DNA of 64,000 bases from Bryoerythrophyllum caledonicum (GCA_963971425.1 OZ020520.1:27683535-27747534), one strand, 5' to 3'. Positions 1 to 12,074 are shown, counted from the first letter of the stretch. The notes: generated by a model from the sequence alone, not told the origin. Numbers and translations: made by a program.

Positions 1-263
1 TGCGCACTAAACCCACAGGCGGCCACTTCTAGGTTAACACACATCAATCGTATTTCTCGCTGGTCTTTGCGTCGAAGGTCCATCGAGCTGTGCGAGGGTA
101 TTATGATCCTTGTTGTCTGCGTAGATTTCTCCGAGGTCAGGGTCAGATTGCGAGTTAGACTGATATTACAATGCAGAGAAGACAATCTACAAATCCGATT
201 CTAAACAGTTGTGCGTGTCTGTGTGCAGGGCAAGACAAGTGCGAGGAAAGGGACATTGAGGAC
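1..263 (+). other. 5' part of the methylase-like gene (upstream intron and leader)
   Basis: A clear acceptor (pyrimidine tract then CAG ending at 228) opens an exon at 229. From 229 to the first in-frame ATG at 264 the frame is open and acidic, so either the start codon is at 264 or coding continues from an exon left of the window. No convincing upstream coding exon is visible in 1-228. Confidence in the acceptor is good; confidence in the true gene start is low. Confidence 0.4.
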
Positions 264-3200
264 ATGGCGATATCGATGAGCAACGCTACAACAGATTGCA
301 GCGCGGAAGGTAAGTCCAATACACATTGGTGAATATGAAAAGTACGTCTAGGTTAGGGTTTTTCAATCTCGAAAAATCTAAGCTGTAGGATCGTGATGGT
401 GGTGTCACGGGCGTCCATGCCGCGCTGCCGTTGGCGGCAGTGCTACCCAAGATAGCCGGTGTCTGTGATGACACCGACCTCATCACCGCATATCTAAGTA
501 CTGGCCTTCTTCGAAGCAATGCCGGCAACGGCAGTGCTCGTGAAGTGGATTGCTTTTTTTTAGAAATTGCTCTGTACGATGCATTGCCGGCAACGGCAAT
601 GCAGTCGGAGTTGTTGGTCTTTTTTTAAACTTTGCTTTTTCGATGCACTGCCGCTGCCGGCAGTGCCATGGAAGTGCCCGTTGTCACAAATCTCATCGAC
701 CACTACATGAGCACTGCCGGCTGCGGCAGTGCTCGTGATCTGATCTGCGATAATTTATCACTTGAACTGTTTAAAGCACTGCCGTTGCCGGCAGTGCTCA
801 AGGAGTGGTCGGTATATTTTTTCATCTTTCTTTCTACGAAGCACTGCCGTTGCCGGCCGTGTCCATGAAGTTCCCGGTGTCACAATTTTAACCGAGCACT
901 TTATGAGCAGTGCCGGCAATGGCAATGCTCTTGAAATGATTTTCTATTTTAAAAACTTGGTCTGTTGAATGCACAGCCGTTGCCGGCAAAGCTCATGAAG
1001 TGCCCTGTGTCACAAATTTCACCGAGCAGTTCATGAGCTTTGCCGGCAATGGCTGTGCTGACGGGATGATTTGCTGACAGAAAGAACTTGTTTTGTTTCA
1101 TGGAATGCGGTTGCCGGCAGTACTTGTTCAGGGGTCATTTTATTTTAATCTATCCTCCTTTGAAGCACTGCCGTTGCCTGCAGGGCTCATAAAGTGCCCG
1201 GTGTCACAAATTACACCGAGCAGTTCATGAGCTATGCCGGCAACGGTAGTGCTCAAGAAATGATTTGTTGTCTTTTTAAACTTGCTCTGTTTCAAGCATG
1301 CCGTTGCCGGCAGTACTATTACGGGGGTCATTTTATTTCAATCTTTCCTCCTTCGAAGCACTGCCGTTGCCGGCAGTGCTCATGAAGTGCCGGGTTTCAC
1401 AAATCACACCGAGCACATCAAGAGCACTGCCGGCAACGGCAGTGCTAACCAAATGATTTGATAATTTTTAAAACTTGCTTTGTTTCATGCATTGCCGTTG
1501 CCGGCAGTACTTGTACAGGGGTCATTATATTTTAATCTTTCCTCATTCGAAGCGCCGGCAACGGCAGAGCTCAAGAAATAATTTGTTTTTTTTTATACTT
1601 GCTCTAATGAGAGCAATGGCGTTGCCGGCAGTGCTCTTGGAGTGGTCAATATTCTCTTTACTTTCCTCTTTCGCAGCACTGCCTTCGCCGGCTCTGTGCA
1701 TGAAGTGACTGGTGTCAGAAATCTCACCTAGCACTACAATAGCACTGCCGGCAGCGGCAATGCTTGTGATCTGATTTGCTATTTATGATTACCTGCTTTG
1801 TTCAAAGCACTGCCGTTGCCGGCAGTGCTCGTGATATGGTTGACATTTTTTTAGATCAGGCTTCATTGGAGCACTGCCGGCAACGGCAGTGCTCGTGATA
1901 TGGTTGACATTTTTTAGATCAGACTTCATTGGAGCACTGCCGGCAACGGCAGTGCTCGTGAAGTGGTCAGTTCATTTTTTTTTCTTTCCATCACCGAAGC
2001 CCTGCCGTTGACGGCAGTGCCAATGAAGTTCTTGGTGCTGCAATTCTAATCGAGCACAATCTTGGGCATTGCCGTCAACGGCATTGCTCCAGGATTGGTT
2101 TTTCTCTAATTATTTATGTCGCTGCCGTCATCACTCTGAAGCCGGTCACTCTGTTGAGAAATGCCTCGCAGTTCCACTGCCGGCAACGGCACTGCTGTCT
2201 ACATGAGGTCGATGTCTGTCCTTTATTTGTTATGTCAATATTCGTTGAAATTCATTGTTGTTAATTGAGTTTGCAGACGCAGATATGGAGAACTGTGAAC
2301 GCAACAGTGGTCATCATGAAGACGCATCAGATGAAGAGGATCGGTTGACTCAACCGGATGGTATGTTTCATCATTATAATTATTCTATTTTCATGGTTTG
2401 TGAGTTGCTTGTTTTGAGTGTGTGACCTTCACTGCAGATATTGATCAGCAAGAAGATGAGGACGAAGCCGATAAGACGTCCCCAGAATCTATGGCTGACC
2501 TTGGCAAGCAGATGAATGACCTCGTTGTCAGGGAATCGGTCAATACCAATGCTCTCCTTGACAAGCTTCGCTTTCAGCCGCGGTCGAAATCTCGGCTCCA
2601 AATCCCCCTCTGTAGGATGATTGCCCTTCCGATTGTCAGGCCATTTCTTAGAAACGATGTCATGTCGTTGGCCTCGCACTTTGTGAAGAATGGGTACATG
2701 GAGGGAGCTGGAGTATTCTACGTTGCGCTTCAGAATGATGTAGGAAATACTGTTGATGTCACTGAGGAGATTACTTCTACCTGGAACAGTGGTTGGGCTG
2801 AGGCGAATGCTGCATTTGAGAACGTCCTTCAGGCTGATGAAGACCTTCGCTTTCTTTCCGGAAGAATGTTTCATGTTTGGGATGGCAACCACCGGTTGCA
2901 GGCATGGCGACCAATTATCGACCGAGATCATTCCGATGACCCACTATGGCATGTAGCAGTTGAGTCAGTACTACTCGACGTTCAAGGAAATGTAGCGACC
3001 CTACTGACTGCACTTCATCAGGTCAATTGGTAAGCCTATTTTAAATAAACAGCTTTTCAAGCATATATTTTTTGTAGTGTTTCCTGTATTGACATCATAT
3101 TTTATGTCCACAGGAGGAATCAGAAATCGCATGTGACTACAAACCTTGTCCATAAACTTTATCGTGTTCAGGGTATCGGTTCTCAACCTTTAAAGTTTTT

Positions 3201-6200
3201 CGAGAACCTTGTATCCCAGAAGGAACTTGAAGCAGCTGATAGTAAACAGAAGTCTGCGAAACGTACCTGGTATACTCTCTCTGAGCCATCGTTGTGCTCC
3301 ATTCTTTACCAGGTACAGCCTTTTCTCATATGATCATGATCCAGATTTTGGTTATGTGCACTGCATACTCCTTAATGATCTAGTACCACCGAGTTTTGTT
3401 TAGAATAATTCTTATCAATGCACTTGCGCTGTGGTTGCAGCAAGAGATTGGAGATGCTGCAGCACAGGCTCAAGTAAAGGTTTCGGAGCGTTTTCCAAAT
3501 CCTGCTGATTGGACCTCATCGAATGCCCTTGATTTCGTTTCCAAGGCTGTTAAGAGAACAAAACTGCATTGCAGTTCTGAGCTGCGGAAGCAGCTTCCCA
3601 CGGCGGATCCGAAGCACACTCCCCGCTTTCTGGAAGAGGTGAAGAAACATTACGAGTCTCACGACGAGGATTCGGAGATGACCCAGGAGAAGCTCCACAT
3701 GATTGCAACGTCAGCTATGGAGGCTGAAATGAAGGTTAAGTGGCTCGAGCGCTGGAATCGGGATGGCCCCCTCCGCGAGGCACTGCGATTTCCGAAGATT
3801 CGTTTTCCAGACAGTGAATTTCCAGACTGGCTTCACCGTGCTACATGGTGGGCGCAGGTATTGGAACTGGAGTATTTACTTGTTGCGAGAAGATTGTTTA
3901 TTTCTTCATGAGATACTGATACGGTGAATGATTATATCTTTGCAGCTATCTTCTGAAGGAAGTCAACTGTTTGGCGATGCGATATCGGATTTGTCGGTGG
4001 AAGTTAACTACGAGCCTTTGAACGGTCCAGCAATTCCTAGGATTGATGATTATATTGAAGAGAATCGAATTCAACTTTGGGACACTGCATTCTACAGGGA
4101 GTTCAAGGAGCCCAAGGGAGTTCACAAGAATTATGCACCTAAACGGCAATTCGGTTTGGCTGAAGCTGTTCGCCGTATGGTCTATAGGTACATTAAGAAT
4201 GTTCTAATTCCTTGCAGGGCGATGGCTCGTCCTCCTCCTATTCTTGCTGGTTATTTGGACAAGGACAATCAAAACTGCATGATGTCGAAGGGGATCAAGG
4301 CTATGTGGGGGCAAGCGCACTGGGAGCGATGCGGGTGGTATCTGGACTGCCCAATCAAGAGACCTCCCTCTTTTGATCTTGATTTGCGTAATTCAATTGA
4401 GCCTGAGTTGAAGGGTATTGAGAGTGGAGGTAGCCGACCCCCAACGCCTGCTGTAATGACGAGAGTGAGGAGGAAGGCGAGCAAGGGGAAGCAGGCCGTT
4501 GAATCTCCCTTCGACGATGCTGACGTAATTGAGGTCCAAGCGCCTGCACCGATGGTACTCGTTGAGGAGGAGTCTCCTTCAAGCTCGTCACCAGTTCACG
4601 ATCCAGCTCCGGATGTCACGATGCAGCCTTCTCTCCATTCCGAGCCCTCTGCCCCTTTGCTGAAGAGAAAGGCTATTCCAGATTCGATTTCACCGACATC
4701 TGCCACAGTTCCGGTTGGAATCCGGATTGAGAATCTCTCAATCCACGATGTCATGAATGGCGGAAAGAATCACCCCGCCTTTGCTCGCTTGAACCAATTC
4801 ATGCAAAAGGTATTTACTTTGCTTCGTCTTGGTAGTATATTTGTTTTCACTCGATTTTTTCTGCACTCCTTAGAGCCCACTGCCGTCACCGGCATTGCTG
4901 TACCAAGCAGTATATTGAGAGCGTCTTTCAAATCTTGAGTCAAAATCTATAAGTACTTCCTTGCTGTTTTACCAACTGTATCCGCTAAATCTGTTTACAT
5001 TGTTCTAACTTCCTTTCACTGCGTGTATAGGTTGTGAGTGGGTCCGCAAACGAGGCGCGAAGCACCACGTGCGCTCATCGTGGCTTTAACTTAATGTTTG
5101 CTGACTTTCCAGACGGGCTCTACGTGCCTTCAATCTCTCGTGATACAAATGACATTCCTCCTTGGAATGTCTATAGTGAGAAGTCGGTTGAATCTTTCTT
5201 TGAATTCTGCGACGCCTTTCTTCATGACACTGGATCCGTGCTTGTGGTTTCTCCTGAGAACATCAGTGTACGCTCTGATGTTCGATCATATGCTGCATGC
5301 TACGACTTCAAACTTCTTCGAGAGTGGTGGGGTGTGAATGAGATGCCGCTGGCCTCGCCTATCAGTTCTTCCATGAAGGTTTGTCTTTATCTTCCAGTTC
5401 GTGTCATTTGCGCAGTCCCTTCATTCTTTCATCCAGTATGTTAATTTTATCTTCCACGTTGTATTTGTTTTTGTTTTCTCAGACCCGGCGTTTCAGAGTT
5501 TTTCTCTTCGTGCGGGTCTCGAATCCAGCGGACACGTTTCAATTCAATTCGAATCTCGAGCTTCCTCCAACGGATTGGAGCCTTGAAGAGACGGACGTAA
5601 TAGTTAATCATACTGACAAGGATTCACAATCCATGAGAGGGTCTATTCCTTGGCGTGGAGGGCGAGAAAGAAGTGTGCTCTTCTTCTTGATTCTTTTTCA
5701 AGGATTAACCAAGCCGGAAGATGTCATCGTTGATGCCTTTGCTTCCACTGGTATGGTGTTGCTTTTAATACTTTGAAGTTCAATTTTAGTTTCCTCTTTT
5801 GCTCTGACCATCTGTTTTATTCCAGGAAATTCTATTCGCGCTTGTCGTTCCATCGGACGGCATCTGGTGGCCTTTGAAGCAGATAAAGCCATCTTTGACG
5901 CGTTGTTGAGGCCCTTGTTCACACCTAAGACTCCACGACCGACCGCTGGTCCCAGTGCCAATGTTCAGCACTCTCTAGATGACGAAGCTCCCATCCGAAA
6001 GGTCGCAAAGAGGAATAGACTAAGTAAGTAAGTCATTTCGGTGTTATTCTTCATTGATTTGAACATCTTCTTCATTCTCTGATGTGCCTTTGCTTCTATG
6101 TTTGCAGCTTGATTGCAGTGGCCACCTCTCCAAATAGAAGTTTTCTACTGCCATCTTATGCGGAGGATGCGGCTGTACTTCTTGCTACTGTTTTGTCTCT

Positions 6201-6324
6201 CTCAACCGCTTCTAGTTCCTCCTCTTCCGATATCCGTGCTGAAGGTTTCCTAGACTTAGAGGCAGTCGAGGAACGCGTAGTATTATTGTCTTCTCCGGAT
6301 AGTTCATGCAGTTCTTATGCATAG
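264..6324 (+). CDS. ParB-like / beta-class DNA-methylase-like fusion protein (10 exons)
   Basis: Exons: 264-309, 2277-2360, 2438-3029, 3114-3312, 3441-3857, 3946-4809, 5031-5378, 5483-5750, 5826-6027, 6108-6324. All junctions are GT-AG and phase-consistent, giving about 1,078 aa. The acidic N-terminus is followed by a ParB-like stretch with WDGNHRLQAW at residues 191-200, which resembles the D-G-x-H/G-R-L motif of ParB/Srx-like folds. A basic and proline/serine-rich linker lies around residues 610-720. The C-terminal third has the permuted order of beta-class N4/N6 amino-methyltransferases: a motif IV-like ADFPDG (758-763) where DPPY is usual, then a motif I-like DAFASTGN (934-941) where DPFxGxGT is usual, then an acidic residue in FEAD. 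Bacterial and phage proteins combine ParB and methylase domains in this order. The degenerate catalytic motif argues for altered or lost activity. The intact splicing argues for a real host gene rather than a recent bacterial insert. Function is unproven. Confidence 0.72.
421..2200. repeat. Regular array of ~27 short palindromes inside intron 1
   Basis: About 27 copies of a 22-24 bp palindrome with arms GCACTGCCG and CGGCAGTGC around a 4-base centre, mostly GCAA or its complement TTGC. Approximate starts: 424, 520, 580, 645, 711, 777, 841, 908, 971, 1036, 1106, 1164, 1231, 1297, 1357, 1423, 1489, 1552, 1612, 1677, 1743, 1807, 1869, 1934, 2000, 2067, 2176. Spacing is 58-70 bp, usually 64-67. 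The AT-rich spacers (~41 bp) are related to each other at higher order, for example AAGTGCCCGGTGTCACAAAT recurs, so this is a satellite-type array. It lies wholly in the intron between 309 and 2277 and would be transcribed as serial hairpins; GCAA copies give GNRA-type tetraloops. Confidence 0.9.
4874..4902. repeat. Isolated degenerate copy of the intron-1 palindrome
   Basis: A single copy with the arms CCACTGCCG and CGGCATTGC lies in the intron between exons 4809 and 5031 of the same gene. It has the same arm sequences as the intron-1 array but is alone. Confidence 0.6.
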
Positions 6325-7120
6325 GACCGTGCAATTTTGAGACTCATGCATGGTGTATCGTCTCTACTGTACCTTTCTCCTTCCTTTTTAAATGCGGCAG
6401 TTGTTTTTTCTTTTACATCCATTCTCCATCTTAATTAATTTTTCACTACAATTATCACAATTACTGAACTACAATTAAGCTCATGTGCTAGGCAATTAGA
6501 TATAGTAGTGTCTTTTACATACCCGTTTATACCCTGATTGCAGTTGATACCCGTTGATACCCTGAAAGTCTTTCACTACTATCCTCGGCCATGGGTCTTC
6601 AGTTTTCAGTAGAAAAACTGTATTTTCTCACGGATATAGGTCTACTTCGTAAAAAAATTCACTTTTTTTTTTACTTTTTGAATTTCTTATTCCGTATTTA
6701 CTTTTTTTTTACCGCTCACAGCTCACAGCTCACCGCTCACCGCTCACCGCTCACCGCACGCAAGATAGCAATCCCCCCTTTTTCTATTAGGAGAACAATA
6801 AATTTATGAAAGAAGTAAAGTCTTTAATATCTATACGTTTCTTAGTAAGACAATGAGGGTTGCGAGTATCTTTTCATCACTACTATCTGCCAAAAAATAG
6901 TGGACTATTCAACTCTAAGGTAGTAATTTGGATATTGGCGACCATGCAATTTTTATCATAGAAGTCACCGTTTATAAATAGAGTTTACAAATTCTTAATG
7001 TATTTTTTTGTCAATAGTCTCTTTAGTATTTGGAAACACGTCATTTGTGACATTTTCATGTGCCTTGTGACGTTTTTACAAATACCATGTTTGTGCACAA
7101 GCTATTTTTGACATTATGCA
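6325..7120. other. Intergenic, AT-rich, with a short CCGCTCA microsatellite
   Basis: This is 3' flank of the methylase-like gene. A run of about six CCGCTCA/CAGCTCA heptamers lies at roughly 6711-6758, followed by AT-rich DNA. I see no gene here and no obvious poly(A) signal. Confidence 0.5.
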
Positions 7121-7129
7121 CATATTCAT

Positions 7130-7700
7130 AAAGCATCTACAAGAGTATGAAGTATGTGCAAATATGAAGTGTGTGCACAAGTTTCAATACATTTTTATAA
7201 TATGTAATTTATTTGATAATATACGTGATATGCTTAAGTTTTCAATAACATATTGTAATATGCACAACTTTAAGACAATATGTCAATACACTGTATAAAA
7301 ACCCAACTTTTGGACACTTTTTTTAACACTTCCTTGAAAATGCACAACGTTTTGACAATATCTCGTATTATTTACAAGTTTTCGACATTTTTTCAACACT
7401 TGTTTGCAATATGCCCAATTTTTGGACAATATGTTGAAATATGCAGAAGTATACGACAATGTTTTCGAACTTGCTTGTAATATGCACAAGTTTTAAAAAG
7501 TTGTTGTGTTATGCACAAGTTTTTGACAGTGTTTTTGACACTTGCTTGTAAGATGCCCAAGCTTTAAAAATATGTTGTAACATGCACAAGTTTTCAATAC
7601 TTTTTTCGACACATGCTTGTAACATGCACAAGTTTTTCGACACTTGCTTGTACTATGCACAAGTTTTCGACACTTTTTTTGACAATTCACAATAACTGTC
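7130..7700. repeat. Degenerate tandem repeat of ~50-60 bp units
   Basis: Units repeatedly carry TATGCACAAG, TTTTCGACA and ACACTTGCTTGTAA in the same order, about ten times, with indels. Short open frames across it come from the repeat and are not genes. Confidence 0.7.
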
Positions 7701-7711
7701 GAAAAACACTG

Positions 7712-8352
7712 TCAAAAATAGCCCAATTTGTAGTTGTGTTCAAAAAATCCATCGCCTACTTCCCGTTTCCAACTGATTTTACGTTCCTTGTATCTCCTCC
7801 TTATATTATAATGTATGTTAGTGCCCCATGCTCGTTCAGGTGCCACCGATTGTGTATATGTGAGGAATGTACAAACGGCAGTATACATTGCTATCCAACT
7901 ATAGACGCCCTCATCAATGTGCTCGTGTTGGTTCTGTTGACTCCTTAATTCTCTGGTTCTTAGCGGTGCACAAAGACAATCGAAGTTTGAATTGCAGAGA
8001 ACCGACGAACCAACAGAAAATACATGCGCGCCAAGGCCGGCAGCGCAGAGCCAGACGAAACCGGGACCCCAATGGAATTCTCTAACCCACACCAACCGGT
8101 TATCCGACCTCGTACATAAAGCCTTGTTGCAGCCCCACTTGGAGTCAAAATTGATCGTAGCTCTGGACCTGTTCATCTCCGAGTTGGCCGTCCGAATCCT
8201 GCCACACGCAATCCTACCATAATCAGTGAGGCCTTGCCAAATCACATTTTCAACCTTGTAAGGAGTCCAGCGATGTTGATTGAACACCCAATCATTTCGA
8301 GCAATCCACAAAGTCCAGATGGTGATGCCACGGAGCAACAACCAAAACCTGC
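7712..8352 (-). mobile_element. LINE (non-LTR retrotransposon) 3' coding fragment
   Basis: An open minus-strand frame from 8341 carries LWIARNDWVFNQ, typical of the region after the reverse transcriptase (zf-RVT area) of plant LINE ORF2. It is followed by KVENVIWQGL and DYGRIACGRI, which recur in a second fragment near 45.0 kb. The fragment is cut at 8353 by a Harbinger-like element and resumes in the same frame beyond that element at 11889. No intact reverse transcriptase is present. Confidence 0.7.
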
Positions 8353-8869
8353 TAAGGGCCGCTTTACACTATGGTGGAGAACTCCACCGGTCAAGAATTC
8401 AAGGGAAATGGAGCAATATGATTGGAGAAAAAATTGTTCTTCACCGGATTGGGTTTACACTACGGCCAAGACTTGACCGGTGGAGAACTTCAAGCATGGA
8501 TGAAAAAATGACATGGATGCCTATGTGGCAACACTTTTTTGAAGAGGTCTTCTCCTCTGGATTAGTTTCTTGTCCGACCTCAACCCCCCGGACAAGAAAC
8601 CAAACCACTGGAGAAGAAGAACTTACTTAAAATATTCTTCCCCCCCTGAAATTCGCAATTCCGTTGCAAATCCTCTGATACAGCTTGCATCACCAAAGAG
8701 GTGTTTCTCTTTGGCTTTGCAATACTCTGCAGAAATCTTCAGTTACCAAAGTAGTGTTGGTGAGTTCTCTAATCTTTCTGCATTAATGTTTTTTTAAAAA
8801 CCTAGACTTTTAAAAAATTTCCTGCAGATCAAGTTCTTGCTTCTTCTTCCATGAGTGTCTAATTTGAAA

Positions 8870-9760
8870 AAAAATTGTTGGGTTAGTTGCGCAATTTTTT
8901 CTAGTTTGTGTGGTACAATTTTCAAGTTGATGCAATGAGTATTGAGTGAGTTACTGACATTTTTGTGGACGGGGGTTCTGCCGAAAACATTCTGGGTCAG
9001 TTTTGAACAGTCCAATTTCGGCGTGCTGTAACTTCTTGATGGAAGGTCGTTTTTCACTGTTTGTTTTTCGGAAAGATGCGCATTTTTGTCTAGTTTCTTT
9101 ATTACAATTTTTAAGTTGATGCAATGAGTATTGAGTGAGTTACTGCCATTTTAGTGGAAGGGGGTTCTGCCGAAAACATTCTGGGTCAGTTTTGAACAGT
9201 CCAATTTCGGCGTGCTGTAATTTCTTGATGGAAGGTCGTTTTCCAATGTTTGTTTTTCGGAAAGATGCGCATTTTTGTCTAGTTTCTTTGGTACAATTTT
9301 CAAGTTGATACGATTAGTATTGATTGAGTTACTGACATTTTCGTGGAATGGGGTTCTGCCGAAAAAATTCTGGGTTAGTTTTGAACAGTCCAATTTCGGC
9401 GTGCTGTAACTTCTTAATGGAAGGTCGTTTTCCAATATTTGTTTTTTTTGAAAGATGCGCCTTCTTTTCTAGTTTCTTTGGTACAATTTTCAAGTTGATA
9501 CGATGAGTATTGATTGAGTTACTGACATTTTAGTGGAAGAGGGTTCTACCGAAAACATTCTGGGTCAATGGGTTAGTTTTGAACAGTGAAATTTTGGCGT
9601 GCTGTAATTTCTTGATGGAAGGTCGTTTTTCAATTTCTATTTTTTTCAAATATGCGCATGTTAGTCTAGTTTGTGTGAAAAAAATTTCAAGTTAGTTCGA
9701 TGATTATTGAGTGAGTTACTTGCATTTTAGTTGACGGGGGTTGTGCATATTTGAAAAATT
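8870..9760. repeat. ~190-bp tandem repeat inside Harbinger-like copy 1
   Basis: Five units, each with TCTAGTTT, CAAGTTGATGCAATGAG, GGGTTCTGCCGAAAACATTC and ATGGAAGGTCGTTTT in order. Period is about 175-197 bp. About four units of the same family lie inverted in copy 2 (27690-28330). Confidence 0.85.
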
Positions 9761-9863
9761 TTATTGATGTTGATTTTCAATTGTTCTTTAATTGTGAATG
9801 ACATGATTGTGGGGCTTGTGTTTCAGGTAGGAGTTTACTACTTGTTACTTTTCCTTTGTCAAG

Positions 9864-10229
9864 ATGGCTAATTTTCAACAACCGTTGGCTTCTAGCCAAG
9901 AGGAAGAATATGTGGGAGCTGAAAACTTTTACAGTCCTTCAATTCGAACTGAAAGTGCTTTCAGGATCTACAGTGAGCATCCTTCATTGACTACCACAGC
10001 CATGATTGGAGAAAGTGTGCCAAGGGAAAACAAGATGGATGTTGGAGAGAAGGAAGTACACGAACACGAAGATTGTCAGATTGTTGAACCCATCGCAAAA
10101 GGAAGAAGTGTAGTGTCTAAGAGGAAGACTCCAGTAAAGAAGAGAGCCAAAACAGTGAGGAAAGCCAAGACAACGAAGGTTGAAGAAGAAGACACAGAGG
10201 AGGAGGAGGAGAAGAAGATGGGCCTGTAA
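9864..10229 (+). CDS. Small basic ORF carried by Harbinger-like copy 1 (121 aa)
   Basis: The ATG at 9864 follows a possible splice acceptor (TTTCAG at about 9825). The protein has an N-terminal polar part, then a nuclear-localisation-like basic stretch (KRKTPVKKRAKTVRKAK, about residues 90-106) and a Glu-rich tail. It may be the first exon or a truncated remnant of an element protein; Harbinger elements normally encode a transposase plus a Myb-like DNA-binding protein. I see no Myb or DDE motif. Copy 2 lacks this segment through a ~500-bp deletion. Confidence 0.4.
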   Translation: MANFQQPLASSQEEEYVGAENFYSPSIRTESAFRIYSEHPSLTTTAMIGESVPRENKMDVGEKEVHEHEDCQIVEPIAKGRSVVSKRKTPVKKRAKTVRKAKTTKVEEEDTEEEEEKKMGL

Positions 10230-11888
10230 ATTACTAAAATGGGCCTATAAATTACATTGTATATTGTATATATATGAAATTTTTACCACAAAAAGTAGAC
10301 AAGTAGACGCACGTTCCCCAACAAGTCTTACTACATTTGAACTTTTAATGCAAAAGATATAGATTTTCAAAGTTGACTGTAGCCTAAAAACTCTATGCTA
10401 GATTATGTTTTTTCTACAAGAAGTAGAGTTAACCCGGTGTAAAAAATGGCTCTCAAAATTACATTGTATGTTGAATTCATGTGATCTTTTTACCACACAA
10501 ATTAGAGAAATAGGAAAAAATTCTCCAACAAGTTTTACTACATTTTTACACTTGATGTAAAATGTATAGATTTTGAAAGGTGATTGAGGCCAAAAATGCA
10601 TGGGGGACCTTATATCATTAAATAAATGGGAGGTATTTATCCTTTGTTCAAAGAAATCAAAAGCCAATTTGGAAAATGATTTTTCATGTACAAAGAATTG
10701 GCGCATTGAAGAAATGAAAAGGAAAAGACAAGATGACATTGGCAAAAAGCCGAATGGAAATTTAAAAAACAACTTATATTGATGGTACATTTTTTATTTA
10801 GAATAGTTGCTTTTGAGTTTGACCTTTTTTTTGGACATCAATTGTTGTCAAGGCATATCTTATCTTTATTTTTATTTTTATATTGAAATCTTTTGAGATT
10901 TCTTTTTCACACTCTTCCAATGTGTAAAAATCATTTCATTTCTACTAGTTGGGTCAATTATTGTCCACATAAAAAACAAAGTCCTGAAGTTTCACACTAA
11001 TTTTATTTTTTCAAATTGTGTGTTATTTTTCATATTTAATTTTTATAATTACTGTATTGAAAATATTGTATACCAACGTCATATCGTCTTTTTACAATAT
11101 GATCTCAAGAAGGATTGAAATTTGAAACAATATTGATTTTATGTCAATATTGATATGGAATGCGATTATGACCCATATGGAATCTATATGACCATAAGAA
11201 ATATATATCTCTGATATGTTTTACATATGAACAAAAGTGCCTTCTATTTTCCTTGATGTAATTTTGGTAAATAAATTTTGAACAACTAAATTGTTTTTTT
11301 TTTTGTAGTATAAAAATTGTAAAGTAGAACCCACAGTAAGCACATAGATGTGTTGTTACTTAAACTAATGTCAACATCAACAAGCCTTATGTGGTAATTG
11401 AAGAAAAGGCAAGCAAATAATTAAAAGGTTTGAAATAGATCAAGTATAACATGGTTGTGTGTGCTAACATCATGTAAATTGTAGTCATGTGAAATTTTTA
11501 CCACACAAACTAGACAAGTAGGGGCTTTTTTCCCAACAACTATTACTACATTTAGACATTTGATGCAAAAGATATAAATTTTTGTAGTTCAACGGAGCCC
11601 ATAATGTACATAATATGTCCATGGAGACCATTAGAAATTGTCGTTTTCATTGGCTAGCATAAACTTTCTTGGTGGTGAAGTTCACCGGTGGTCTTCACCT
11701 TATGAAATTGGCCGGTGGACTTCACCGTTGGGTGTTTACACTACTAACCGGTGAAGACTTCTTCATGCTTTACTTTATTCTTTTTTTGTCTTGTCCAACA
11801 TCCACCGCTCGCCTCAAATAACCATGTCTTGGCCGAGACTTCTTGACCGGCCGGTGGAGTTCTCCACCATAGTGTAAAGCGGCCCTAA

Positions 11889-12000
11889 GTTTCCCGAATT
11901 TCCGAGGAGGGTGGGAGGCAAAAAGGGCTTGCTGGAGGGTGGGGAGTCCCCATCTCTGCGTGGGGAGCTTCATCTCTGCGTGGGGAGCTTCTAATGCTAA
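11889..12000 (-). mobile_element. Upstream remainder of the interrupted LINE fragment
   Basis: On the minus strand this encodes LPTLQQALFASHPPRKFGKL, which leads in frame into the LINE segment on the other side of the Harbinger-like insertion. A ~21-bp direct duplication (CATCTCTGCGTGGGGAGCTT) sits at 11950-11990. It fades out before 12060. Confidence 0.55.
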
Positions 12001-12074
12001 ACGTGCAAATGTGAATCTGCATGCTCTGCCAAACGGAAGGTACAGTGCTGAAGCAGTTCTGTTATAAATGGAGT

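Larger units (their letters stand above)
8356..11885 (+). mobile_element. Harbinger-like (PIF/Harbinger-type) element, copy 1, 3.5 kb
   Basis: Terminal inverted repeats begin GGGCCGCTTTACACTATGG at 8356 and end with the complement at 11885, continuing as TGGAGAACTCCACCGG. The flanks are TAA (8353-8355) and TAA (11886-11888). A 3-bp TWA duplication and a GGG start are typical of PIF/Harbinger. The element interrupts a LINE coding frame, which confirms both borders. It contains ~190-bp tandem repeats and a small ORF but no recognisable transposase, so it is non-autonomous. A second, inverted copy lies at 26011-28689. Confidence 0.85.

Noticed and set aside
431..1734. Overlapping ORFs on both strands in the palindrome array
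   Set aside because: They come from the repeat composition, share the same short translated words and lie inside an intron.
421..2200. CRISPR array
   Set aside because: The regular palindromes look like one, but spacers resemble each other, palindrome centres flip orientation, there are no cas genes, and the surroundings are a spliced nuclear gene.
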